Source of the DNA: Porphyromonadaceae bacterium UBA2720
Lineage (GTDB): Bacteria > Bacteroidota > Bacteroidia > Bacteroidales > Muribaculaceae
Direction of reading: 5' to 3'
DNA: 18,438 nt
Assembly: GCA_002353885.1 (NCBI GenBank)
Contig: DEKO01000003.1
Coordinates: 1 to 18,438 of the forward strand
Each line of letters starts with the position of its first letter. The first letter of the stretch is position 1. Positions 1-6,597 of this stretch are shown here, piece by piece. The position numbers were made by a program, and so were the translations under genes. The notes beneath the pieces are model-generated. The model made no database searches. It saw only the letters and a program-made list of their open reading frames with translations, and was not told where the DNA came from.

Positions 1-624
1 CCCGCCGACCTCACCGGTCTGGTGACGCTCCTCTACTCGGGCTTGAAGCCCTCGCAGGTCACCACACTGGCAGGCCTCGACTCGACTCGTCTCCAGAGTG
101 CGCTGGCCAAGCGCTTCGGCGTGATGCAGAGCAAGGTCACGGGCTGCACCACCTATGGCGGCCATGGCGAGCAGATGGCAGTGTTCGGTTCGCAGGTGCG
201 CATCGATGGCACGCCGCTCTACGACCTGATTGAGCAGGGCAAGATGACTCACGATGAGTGGGAGCAGATGAAGGTGGATGTCACCAAGGGTGGCGCCAAG
301 ATTATCGAACTGCGCGGACGCAGCTCGTTCCAGAGCCCGGCTTACCTGTCGGTCGAGATGATTCGCTCGGTTATGGGTGGCGAGAAGTTTGTTTGGCCTG
401 CCGGCACATTTGTCAAGAACGAGAAGTATCAGAACATCATGATGGCTATGGACACCACGCTCGATGAGAATGGTTGCACCTTCAAGATGCCGCAGGGCAC
501 CGACGAGGAGATGGCTAAGCTCGATGCAAGCTATGAGCACCTGTGCCACATGCGCGACGAGTTGGTCGACCTGGGCATCGTGCCGCCCATCAGCGAGTGG
601 ACCAAGGTCAACCCCAACCTCTAA
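1..624 (+). CDS. mdh: Malate dehydrogenase, C-terminal part (5' end outside window)
   Basis: NAD-dependent malate/oxaloacetate interconversion in the cytoplasmic TCA branch. The reading frame is open from base 1 (first residues PADLTGLV), so the gene enters from the left; 207 residues are present and about 110-130 N-terminal residues (the Rossmann NAD-binding half) are missing. Visible lactate/malate dehydrogenase features are the LDSTRLQ segment, which carries the substrate-binding Arg region, the TYGGHGEQ motif with the catalytic His, and the GRSSFQSP helix start of the C-terminal catalytic domain. The sequence closely resembles the Bacteroides-type enzyme as I remember it, including the ISEWTKVNPN end. 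A strong terminator follows 46 bp after the stop, so it is transcriptionally separate from engB. An in-frame GTG at 22 is internal and not the true start. Confidence 0.95.
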   Translation, partial: PADLTGLVTLLYSGLKPSQVTTLAGLDSTRLQSALAKRFGVMQSKVTGCTTYGGHGEQMAVFGSQVRIDGTPLYDLIEQGKMTHDEWEQMKVDVTKGGAKIIELRGRSSFQSPAYLSVEMIRSVMGGEKFVWPAGTFVKNEKYQNIMMAMDTTLDENGCTFKMPQGTDEEMAKLDASYEHLCHMRDELVDLGIVPPISEWTKVNPNL

Positions 625-670
625 AATCAAAGCACATACACCATGCGCGATTGCGTGCATGTTAGCCAAT

Positions 671-702
671 GCCGACGCCCTTTTGGGTGTCGGCTTTGTT
701 GT
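671..702 (+). terminator. Rho-independent terminator after mdh
   Basis: Ten-base arms 671-680 (GCCGACGCCC) and 685-694 (GGGTGTCGGC) pair with one G-T wobble around a TTTT loop. They are followed by the T-rich tail TTTGTTGT. The tail bases double as the -33 region of the engB promoter. Confidence 0.85.
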
Positions 703-729
703 CAATGTGGCGAAAATGCATTAACTTTG
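699..729 (+). promoter_or_regulatory. Bacteroidota-type promoter for engB
   Basis: The -7 core TAACTTTG at 722-729 matches TAnnTTTG fully. A -33 TTG lies at 699-701 with a 20-bp spacer. Transcription would start near 735-737, giving a leader of about 13 nt before the ATG at 749, with no Shine-Dalgarno sequence, which is common in this phylum. Confidence 0.7.
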
Positions 730-748
730 CCGAAAAAATTTTGAAACT

Positions 749-1354
749 ATGGAAATTCGTTATGCTGACTTTGAAATAAGCAACAGTGATGTGAGCAAGT
801 GCCCCGACACCACACTGCCCGAGTACGCCTTCATAGGCCGGAGCAATGTGGGCAAGTCATCCCTCATCAACATGCTCACTGGGCGTCGTGGGCTGGCCAA
901 GACCTCGCAGACACCGGGCAAGACGTTGCTCATCAACCACTTTCGCATCAACAACGCGTGGTATATCGTCGACCTGCCTGGTTATGGCTACGCTCGCCGC
1001 AGCAAGGACCAGCGTCAGCAACTTGAGCGGATCATACGAGGCTACATCATGACGCGTCGCCAGATGACCAATCTCTTTGTCCTGGTCGACAGCCGCCTCA
1101 AGCCGCAGAAGATTGACACCGACTTCATGCAGTGGCTAGGCGAGAGTGGCATACCCTTTGCCATCGTGTTTACCAAGCTCGACAAGCTGGGGCGACAGGC
1201 TGGCATGGAAGCCATTGAGGCCTATAAGCGCGAGCTGCTCGAGACCTGGGAGGAGCTGCCACCCATCTTCCTCACCAGCAGCGAGGATGGTCGCGGCCGT
1301 GATGAGCTGCTCGACTACATCGAGAAGATCAACACTGAGCTCGAGCAACAGTAG
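749..1354 (+). CDS. engB: Ribosome biogenesis GTP-binding protein EngB/YihA/YsxC
   Basis: A small TRAFAC-class GTPase needed for late assembly of the large ribosomal subunit. All G motifs are visible in 201 residues: G1 GRSNVGKS (30-37), the switch-I segment TSQTPGKT (52-59), G3 DLPGYG (75-80), G4 TKLD (142-145) and G5 TSS (176-178). The length is normal for the family (about 195-210) and there is no signal peptide, consistent with a cytoplasmic protein. The ATG at 749 is chosen because it follows a promoter core by 19 bp and gives the usual family N-terminus. It lies behind mdh but has its own promoter. A REP-like array begins 3 bp after its stop codon. Confidence 0.96.
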   Translation: MEIRYADFEISNSDVSKCPDTTLPEYAFIGRSNVGKSSLINMLTGRRGLAKTSQTPGKTLLINHFRINNAWYIVDLPGYGYARRSKDQRQQLERIIRGYIMTRRQMTNLFVLVDSRLKPQKIDTDFMQWLGESGIPFAIVFTKLDKLGRQAGMEAIEAYKRELLETWEELPPIFLTSSEDGRGRDELLDYIEKINTELEQQ

Positions 1355-1356
1355 TG

Positions 1357-1507
1357 TGCGAGCCAGGTGGCTCGCAATACAGGACCCCTTGTAGCCAGGC
1401 TGGTTCGGTGTTGCAAGCCACCTGGCTGGTTCGGTATTGCAAGCCACCTGGCTGGTTCGGCATTGCAAGCCACTGGCTGGTTCTGTATTGCAAGCCACCG
1501 GCTTGCA
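1357..1507. repeat. REP/BIME-like palindromic repeat array
   Basis: The array holds five related units. The left unit is an inverted copy: a perfect 9-bp-arm palindrome at 1357-1376 followed by AATACAGGACC. Four direct units follow at 1399-1424, 1425-1450, 1451-1475 and 1476-1500 (26, 26, 25 and 25 bp). Their shared core is GGTTCGGTATTGCAAGCCAC, with one or two substitutions per unit. The last unit closes as a perfect 8-bp palindrome at 1489-1507 (TGCAAGCC, loop ACC, GGCTTGCA). The reverse complement of 1479-1507 matches 1357-1386 with about three substitutions and a one-base gap, so the array is bounded by inverted units as in BIMEs. It fills the gap between engB and the transposase gene. 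Confidence 0.85.
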
Positions 1508-1523
1508 GAATGAATGATTATTA

Positions 1524-2510
1524 ATGATGATGGAAGACAAGCGCAACGAGCAGCGAAAACAGTGGTGGGCCTCACATCCGGGGCTCGAAAAGAAGCCCTC
1601 GATGAAGCGCCGCAAGGCTGGCCATGACTACTATGGCCGCTGCATCTACATGATCACTCTCGTCGTCGAGGGACGCCGTCAGGTGCTCGGGCAGCTTTGC
1701 GACTCAGATGCAGCCCATCCGCTACCCTGGCTGCAACCTTCGCCCCTGGGCCATGCGGTGCTGGACACATGGGCGGCAATTGGCACTCATTACCCTCAAG
1801 TGCGCTCGTTGGGCATTCAACTGATGCCCGATCATCTGCATGGCATCCTCTTTGTCACCGAACACATGCCCCAGCACCTGGGGCGCGTAGTCGAGGCATT
1901 CAAGCGATTCTGCGACAAGGCCAGGATTGCTCTGGGTGAGCCTCGTCACGAAAGTCGCCTGTGGGAGTTGGGCTTTAACGACACGATTCTGCAGCGTGAA
2001 GGCCAGCTGGACAACATGCTGCGGTACTTGCAGCAAAACCCTTATCGCTTGTGGACCAAGCGGAATCATCCGGATTTTTTTACTGTCCAGCACGATGTCG
2101 ACATCATGGGCCAGACGGTCAGTGTGATGGGCAATCGGTTTCTGCTGGACCATCCCGACAGAGTGATGGTGCAGTGTTCGCGTCGCCTGACCGAGCAGCA
2201 GATTGCACAGGCTGTCGAACATTTTGTGTCGCTGGCCGGCGATGGTGTTGTGCTGGTGTCGGCTTGTATCAGCCCAGGCGAGAAGGCGGTGATGCGGGCG
2301 GCCTTTGAGTGCGGAGCGCGGCAGATCATCTTGGTTGAAAACGGTTTCTCGCCACATTGGAAACCCGGTGGGGCGCAGTTTGATGCATGCGCAGGTGGGC
2401 AGATATTGCTCGTGGCGCCATGGCCGCACCACAACGAGCGCGTGTCCATCACACGTGAGCAGTGCCTGCAGCTCAATGCACTGGCCAGTGCGATTAGTCA
2501 GTGCGATTGA
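1524..2510 (+). CDS. REP-associated tyrosine (HUH/Y1) transposase with C-terminal DprA/SLOG-like domain
   Basis: The N-terminal half (about residues 30-185) has the Y1_Tnp fold signature. The metal-binding HUH motif is His104-Leu-His106 in MPDHLHGIL, and the likely nucleophile is Tyr168 in LRYLQQNPYR, the position equivalent to the YIxxNP motif of RAYTs. Such enzymes cut and join single-stranded DNA at REP hairpins. The second half (about 200-328) is not part of a minimal RAYT. It reads like a DprA/SLOG Rossmann domain: VMVQCSRR, then GVVLVSACISPGEKAVMRAA, QIILVENGF and a final REQCLQLNALASAI, in the order of DprA's GSR, SGLARGID, VLGNGL and RNRIISGLS blocks. That assignment is by eye. Three ATGs stand in tandem (1524, 1527, 1530); the first is used. 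The last palindrome of the REP-like array ends 16 bp upstream, and no promoter core was seen. No stop or frameshift interrupts it. Confidence 0.85.
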   Translation: MMMEDKRNEQRKQWWASHPGLEKKPSMKRRKAGHDYYGRCIYMITLVVEGRRQVLGQLCDSDAAHPLPWLQPSPLGHAVLDTWAAIGTHYPQVRSLGIQLMPDHLHGILFVTEHMPQHLGRVVEAFKRFCDKARIALGEPRHESRLWELGFNDTILQREGQLDNMLRYLQQNPYRLWTKRNHPDFFTVQHDVDIMGQTVSVMGNRFLLDHPDRVMVQCSRRLTEQQIAQAVEHFVSLAGDGVVLVSACISPGEKAVMRAAFECGARQIILVENGFSPHWKPGGAQFDACAGGQILLVAPWPHHNERVSITREQCLQLNALASAISQCD

Positions 2511-2583
2511 CTGTGGTGTTTTGTGGTTTTCAGTGCCATGCTATACTTTATTGCGCTTTTTTGCGTTAATATTTTTTAGAACC

Positions 2584-2610
2584 ATAAGCCCTGAGGCTTA
2601 TTCTTGAAAA
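2584..2610 (+). terminator. Weak hairpin between transposase gene and TonB receptor
   Basis: Perfect 7-bp arms ATAAGCC (2584-2590) and GGCTTAT (2595-2601) flank a CTGA loop. The tail TCTTGAAAA has no real T-run, so terminator activity is doubtful. It could instead be a leader structure of the next gene. The rest of the 2511-2637 gap is AT-rich. A poor promoter candidate, TTTG (2520-2523), 20 bp, then TACTTTAT (2544-2551), has two mismatches in its core. Confidence 0.3.
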
Positions 2611-2637
2611 GATAATTCTCAAATTTGAAGATTCGTG

Positions 2638-5037
2638 ATGCAAATGAAGCATATCCTGCTTGTGTTCCTGTGTCTACTAGTGGCGCTGGGAGCTGTGGCG
2701 CAGGTCAAGATTACCGGCAAGGTCATCGATGATGCCGGAAAACCCATCGAGTTTGCCACGGTGCGCATTGTGGGCACCACCATCGGGGTGAACACCAACG
2801 ACAAAGGCTTCTATGAACTGAATGTGCCCAAGAGCGACACCATCCGTGTCGAGTTCACTTGTCTGGGCTACAGCACGGTCACGCGTGAGCTCATCAAGCC
2901 CGAGGGCACTGTCACGCTCAATCCTAAGCTCTATGAGAAGACGCAGGAACTGAATGAGGTGACCATCACCGAGTACAAGAAGCAGACCAATGCCATGCAG
3001 GGCCTCGACCTCAGTCAGACCAGCATCACACCCACTGCCAGTGGCAATGCCGTCGAGAACGTGCTCACCACCATGGCTGGTGTGAGCAGCAAGAACGAGA
3101 TGTCGTCGCAGTATATGGTGCGCGGCGGCTCCTACGACGAGAACAGTGTCTATATCAATGGCATTGAAGTCTATCGCCCGCAACTCATCAGCAGTGGTCA
3201 ACAAGAGGGTCTGAGCATCATCAATGGCGACATGGTGCAGAATGTGGAATTCTCGACCGGTGGTTTCAATGCCGAGTATGGCGACAAGATGTCGTCGGTG
3301 CTTGGCATCACCTATCGCGACCCCGAGGCCTTCGAGGGATCGGTGTCGGCCAGCTTGCAAGGCGGTAACCTGATGCTGGGCTATGGCACCAAGAAGTTCT
3401 CGATGCTGCATGGTGCACGCTACAAGCGCAACTCCTCGCTGCTGGGATCACTTGAGTCGAAGGGTGAGTACGACCCGCAGTACTTTGACTATCAGACCTA
3501 CATGGTGCTCAAGCCCAGCGACAAGTTCCGCCTATCATTTTTGGGCAACATCTCGCTCAACAACTACCGCTTTGTTCCCGCAAACCGTGAGACAAGCTTC
3601 GGCACATCGACCAATGCCAAGTCGTTCAAAGTCTATTTTGACGGTCAGGAGAAGGACAAGTTCTACACCTACTTCGGCGCTTTGTCGCTCAACTACCGCT
3701 TGAACAAGGGCAATGACTTCACCCTGCAGGCCTCGGGCTATCAGACCAACGAGTTGGTGGCTTATGACATCCATGGCGAGTACTGGCTGGACGAGGCTGG
3801 CACCGGTGGTGAGGATGGCGTGGGCGGCGAGCTGGGTGTGGGCAAATATCACGAGCATGCGCGCAACAGACTCAAACTCAGTGTGTTCGATGTGACGCTC
3901 AAGGGCAATACCGGCATCAATCACAACAACTTGAGCTATGGCATCTCGATGCGTCGCGAGAGCATCTACGATCGCTCGAGCGAGTGGCAGTGGCGCGACT
4001 CGGCAGGTTACTCACTGCCACACATCCCTCAAGAGGTCAACGTCATCTACAACCAGACCTCGAGCCACGACCTCAACACCACCCGATTTGCCTTCTTTGT
4101 TCAGGACACCTACAAGCTCATGACCAGCGCGGGATTGTGGTCAATCAACGGCGGCATCCGAGTCAGTCATTGGGACTTCAACAAGGAGACGCTTGTCTCG
4201 CCACGCTTCAGCATTGGCTTTGTGCCCGAGCGCAATAACCGCTTCTCGTTGCGTCTGGCCGGCGGCCTGTACTATCAGGCGCCATTCTACAAGGAATATC
4301 GCATGGAACAAGTCGACAGTCTGGGAAATGCTTACATTGCTCTGAACCATGACATCAAGAGTCAGCGTAGCATTCATGCCATCCTGGGCGGCGACTACAC
4401 GTTCAGGGCCCTGAACCGTCCGTTCAAGTTCACTACCGAGATCTACTACAAGAATTTGAGCAACATCATCCCCTATGAGGTTGACAACCTCAAGATGGTC
4501 TACTCCGGAAGAAACGAAGGCAGTGGCTACGTCGCAGGCATCGACATGAAGCTCTTCGGGCAATTTGTCGAGGGCACCGACTCATGGTTGAGCCTGTCGC
4601 TGATGAAGACACAGGAGACACTCAATGGTGTCAAAGTGCCGCGCCCCACCGACCAACGCTACAGCATCGCATTGTTCTTCACCGACTACTTCCCCTCGGT
4701 GCCGCGCCTCAAGTTTAGCCTCAAGGGCATCATCAGCGATGGTCTCCCCACCACGGCACCACGCATGACACGCGATGTGGCCTACTTCCGTCAGCCGGCC
4801 TATAAGCGTGTCGACATCGGGTTGAGCTTCATGCTCGTCGGACCTGACCACCGTCCGGCCACAGGATTCTTGAGCCACTTCAAGAGCATCTGGCTGGGTG
4901 TGGACGTGTTCAACATCTTCGACATCAGCAACGTGAGCAGCTACTATTGGGTGACCGATGTCAACGATTTGCAGTATGCCGTGCCTAACTATCTGACTCG
5001 TCGCCAGATCAATGCCCGTCTCCAGCTCAAGTTCTAA
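2638..5037 (+). CDS. TonB-dependent outer-membrane receptor with carboxypeptidase-regulatory-like N-terminal domain
   Basis: An outer-membrane beta-barrel that imports an unknown substrate using TonB/ExbBD energy. It starts with a signal peptide (MKHILLVFLCLLVALGAVAQ from the ATG at 2644). Next is a CarboxypepD_reg-like domain, about residues 22-105, including ITGKVIDDAGKPIEFATVRI and the GYST turn. A plug domain follows (about 120-225) with NAVENVLTTMAGV, YMVRGGSYDENSVYINGIEVY and FSTGGFNAEYGDKMSSV. The rest is a long barrel ending in INARLQLKF, with the C-terminal aromatic typical of Bam-inserted proteins. About 800 residues is normal for the shorter, non-SusC receptors. Starts at 2635 (GTG), 2638 (ATG) and 2644 (ATG) are all in frame; 2638 is given, and 2644 is equally likely because it yields a clean Lys-bearing signal peptide. 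There is no SusD gene or sigma/anti-sigma pair next to it. Substrate unknown. Confidence 0.93.
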   Translation: MQMKHILLVFLCLLVALGAVAQVKITGKVIDDAGKPIEFATVRIVGTTIGVNTNDKGFYELNVPKSDTIRVEFTCLGYSTVTRELIKPEGTVTLNPKLYEKTQELNEVTITEYKKQTNAMQGLDLSQTSITPTASGNAVENVLTTMAGVSSKNEMSSQYMVRGGSYDENSVYINGIEVYRPQLISSGQQEGLSIINGDMVQNVEFSTGGFNAEYGDKMSSVLGITYRDPEAFEGSVSASLQGGNLMLGYGTKKFSMLHGARYKRNSSLLGSLESKGEYDPQYFDYQTYMVLKPSDKFRLSFLGNISLNNYRFVPANRETSFGTSTNAKSFKVYFDGQEKDKFYTYFGALSLNYRLNKGNDFTLQASGYQTNELVAYDIHGEYWLDEAGTGGEDGVGGELGVGKYHEHARNRLKLSVFDVTLKGNTGINHNNLSYGISMRRESIYDRSSEWQWRDSAGYSLPHIPQEVNVIYNQTSSHDLNTTRFAFFVQDTYKLMTSAGLWSINGGIRVSHWDFNKETLVSPRFSIGFVPERNNRFSLRLAGGLYYQAPFYKEYRMEQVDSLGNAYIALNHDIKSQRSIHAILGGDYTFRALNRPFKFTTEIYYKNLSNIIPYEVDNLKMVYSGRNEGSGYVAGIDMKLFGQFVEGTDSWLSLSLMKTQETLNGVKVPRPTDQRYSIALFFTDYFPSVPRLKFSLKGIISDGLPTTAPRMTRDVAYFRQPAYKRVDIGLSFMLVGPDHRPATGFLSHFKSIWLGVDVFNIFDISNVSSYYWVTDVNDLQYAVPNYLTRRQINARLQLKF

Positions 5038-5049
5038 TATTCAATTGAG

Positions 5050-5105
5050 AAGCGAGCTGCAAGAAGCAAGATTGCCTCAAGGTTCTCGTTTCTCGCCTCT
5101 AGCCT
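5050..5105 (+). repeat. Degenerate 7-bp-period array ending at a start codon
   Basis: Read in steps of seven from 5050, the spacer gives AAGCGAG, CTGCAAG, AAGCAAG, ATTGCCT, CAAGGTT, CTCGTTT, CTCGCCT, CTAGCCT, and the next base begins the ATG at 5106. The first and last trios are internally similar. Arms 5047-5056 and 5085-5094 can also pair (10 bp, one G-T) around a 28-nt loop. No promoter core was found in this 68-bp gap. Confidence 0.5.
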
Positions 5106-5702
5106 ATGAATGATGAATTAAGCCATTACGTCATGCCATTGTTTCGCCGCCTGGGCGACGAGCGGTCATTTGCCGGCACTGCCTTCTGTGTCGACGACTA
5201 TCTCATCACGGCAGGTCATGTGATCAATCAAGAGCAAACTTACTACCTGCGCAACGGCAGTGACTGGCACCCATTGCAATTTGACCAGTGGGTCCCGCGA
5301 CAGCTACCTGGTGACGACAAGCACGGCTATGACATCGCCATCTATCCCATTCCGGGCCTGACTAGCCCACTGTCGCTAGCCGACGATGATGCCGAACCTC
5401 ACGACGAATTGCGTGTCATCTGCTGGCAGTGGCTCCCCACCGGGCTGCAGCAGGTCGACACACAGTGCCTCGTGCTTGACGAACGTGACGAGCAGGGCTA
5501 CTTGCGCATTGCCACTGTCGACCGCATCACCCATGGCTCCAGTGGCTGCCCCATCGTGCGTGACGGGCGTGTCTACGGCATCGTCACCATGGGGCGTGAC
5601 CACGTCGACACCACAGGCATGGCACCACTCAACCGCCACATGCAGCAAAACACCTGCTGGGCCTTCAAAGTCAGCCGCATCCGTCGCTTCATGCCGCACT
5701 AA
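5106..5702 (+). CDS. Trypsin-fold serine peptidase without export signal
   Basis: A 198-residue chymotrypsin-like (S1 clan PA) domain protein. The catalytic triad can be placed: His38 in LITAGHV, Asp76 in YDIAIY, and Ser146 in HGSSGCPIV, the counterpart of GDSGGP. The N-terminus (MNDELSHYVMPLFRRLGD) is charged and has no signal peptide, lipobox or membrane helix, so the protein is predicted to be cytoplasmic, which is unusual for this fold. There is no PDZ domain as in HtrA/DegP. The gene follows the TonB receptor by 68 bp, a gap filled by a heptad array, and could be co-transcribed with it. The natural substrate cannot be read from sequence. The replacement of the second Gly by Cys in the Ser loop is notable but leaves the nucleophile intact. 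Confidence 0.8.
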   Translation: MNDELSHYVMPLFRRLGDERSFAGTAFCVDDYLITAGHVINQEQTYYLRNGSDWHPLQFDQWVPRQLPGDDKHGYDIAIYPIPGLTSPLSLADDDAEPHDELRVICWQWLPTGLQQVDTQCLVLDERDEQGYLRIATVDRITHGSSGCPIVRDGRVYGIVTMGRDHVDTTGMAPLNRHMQQNTCWAFKVSRIRRFMPH

Positions 5703-5729
5703 AGGAAGGGGGGGCTTGAGGGGTACAAC

Positions 5730-5764
5730 TAAGAACTAAAAACTAAAGTCTAAAAACTAAAGTT
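5730..5764 (+). repeat. Heptad array (TAAAAAC type), five units, upstream of a TTG start
   Basis: Five consecutive 7-bp units occupy 5730-5764: TAAGAAC, TAAAAAC, TAAAGTC, TAAAAAC, TAAAGTT. Then ACTTTG follows. Because 7 is not a multiple of 3, successive TAA triplets fall in all three frames. The array ends 3 bp before the TTG at 5768 and closely resembles the one at 15381-15415. Confidence 0.75.
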
Positions 5765-5767
5765 ACT

Positions 5768-6535
5768 TTGCTTGACAAGATAAAAAAACTGGTTGATTAC
5801 TGCCTGGACAAGTACGCGTGGTTGTTGTCGCTCGTGCTGAAAATCAATGTTGTGCGTCTCAACAAAGAGAGATATACGCGCAAGGTGGTGCGTCGCTTCT
5901 ATCCTGATTCAGAGGACGAGGTGTATGGCAAGGCAGTGGAGGCATCGCTGTCCAATGTGCTCACCGACGAGCAGAAGAATCAGCATTACAAGTCGTTGAA
6001 GTGGTTTTTTGGATCGTTGGTGTTTCTGATGTCGTTCGTTACTTGTTTCCCCGAGAGTATCATGGGCATTGTGATTGCATGTGCCATTGATATCGCGTTT
6101 TTCCAAGCATGCCTCTACATGGCTATGCAACGCATACTCTTGCTCTACGGCACGGCCGAAGACGAGCGAGCCGATGAGACCAAATCGGTACAGAAAGTCG
6201 TGGCCATCGAGAGTTCGGGACTCATGTTGGGCAAGTACCCGATGTTGCAGAAGATGAAGAGCGTAGTGGGGTGGTTGGGACGGCAACTGGTCAAACGCAT
6301 TGGGCCCAAGTATATAGCCAAGGCATCTAGGGCTGTCTTTATTGTGTTACGTCGGCAGGGTATCAAGTGGTTCTCGATTGTCATTGCCAAGGAGAAGGTT
6401 GACATGCTCTTCAGCCTGATTGTTCCGGTGACTTGTGCTTTGATTGCTGGAGCTGTGTCTGTGATTATCTTCATCCCCATGTGCAGCAAACTCAGAAAAC
6501 ACCTCATGAAACAAGCTGAAAACAAAACAGAATGA
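5768..6535 (+). CDS. Predicted membrane protein, EcsC-like (function unknown)
   Basis: 255 residues with hydrophobic stretches near residues 80-98 and 100-120 (WFFGSLVFLMSFV and IMGIVIACAIDIAFF) and near 215-238 (FSLIVPVTCALIAGAVSVIIF), plus a basic tail. The mid-protein pattern DIAFFQACLYMAMQRILLLYG followed by acidic residues, and the late pattern PVTCALIAGAVS followed by a basic stretch, recall the EcsC family of bacterial membrane-associated proteins. This is a by-eye resemblance only. No catalytic motif is visible. The proposed start is the TTG at 5768; an in-frame TAA at 5744-5746 precedes it and there is no ATG nearby. Codon use is less GC-biased than that of the neighbouring genes. 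It ends in a strong terminator overlapping its stop region and is convergent with the M3 peptidase. Confidence 0.65.
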   Translation: MLDKIKKLVDYCLDKYAWLLSLVLKINVVRLNKERYTRKVVRRFYPDSEDEVYGKAVEASLSNVLTDEQKNQHYKSLKWFFGSLVFLMSFVTCFPESIMGIVIACAIDIAFFQACLYMAMQRILLLYGTAEDERADETKSVQKVVAIESSGLMLGKYPMLQKMKSVVGWLGRQLVKRIGPKYIAKASRAVFIVLRRQGIKWFSIVIAKEKVDMLFSLIVPVTCALIAGAVSVIIFIPMCSKLRKHLMKQAENKTE

Positions 6536-6537
6536 AC

Positions 6538-6573
6538 ACAAGAGGGCTTCGCTTTTCGGCGAAGCCCTCTTGT
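6538..6573. terminator. Bidirectional terminator between convergent genes
   Basis: Perfect 15-bp arms 6538-6552 (ACAAGAGGGCTTCGC) and 6559-6573 (GCGAAGCCCTCTTGT) flank a TTTTCG loop. It begins 3 bp after the stop of the upstream plus-strand gene and lies 25 bp beyond the stop of the minus-strand peptidase gene. T-rich tails are short on both sides, but the stem is very strong. Confidence 0.8.
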
Positions 6574-6597
6574 TCAATTCTTGATGATTGCAGCGGG

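Noticed and set aside
625..748. Possible tRNA or small RNA in the mdh-engB gap and other gaps
   Set aside because: No cloverleaf or CCA-type ends were found; the hairpins present are explained as terminators or repeats.
1399..1500. Possible CRISPR array from regularly spaced 26-bp repeats
   Set aside because: The units are contiguous with no unique spacers, vary between copies, and no cas gene is present.
1136..1615. A 159-codon minus-strand frame crossing the REP-like array
   Set aside because: Its repeated peptide comes from translating the palindromic DNA repeats; it also overlaps engB and the transposase without any domain.
2620..2627. CAAATTTG as a promoter core for the TonB receptor
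   Set aside because: The first base is wrong, the only TTG upstream is 13 bp away, and the leader would be too short.
5763..5770. TTACTTTG as a promoter core for the EcsC-like gene
   Set aside because: It has one mismatch, no -33 box at 19-21 bp, and overlaps the proposed TTG start, so it cannot make a normal leader. Kept only as part of the paired observation with gldE.
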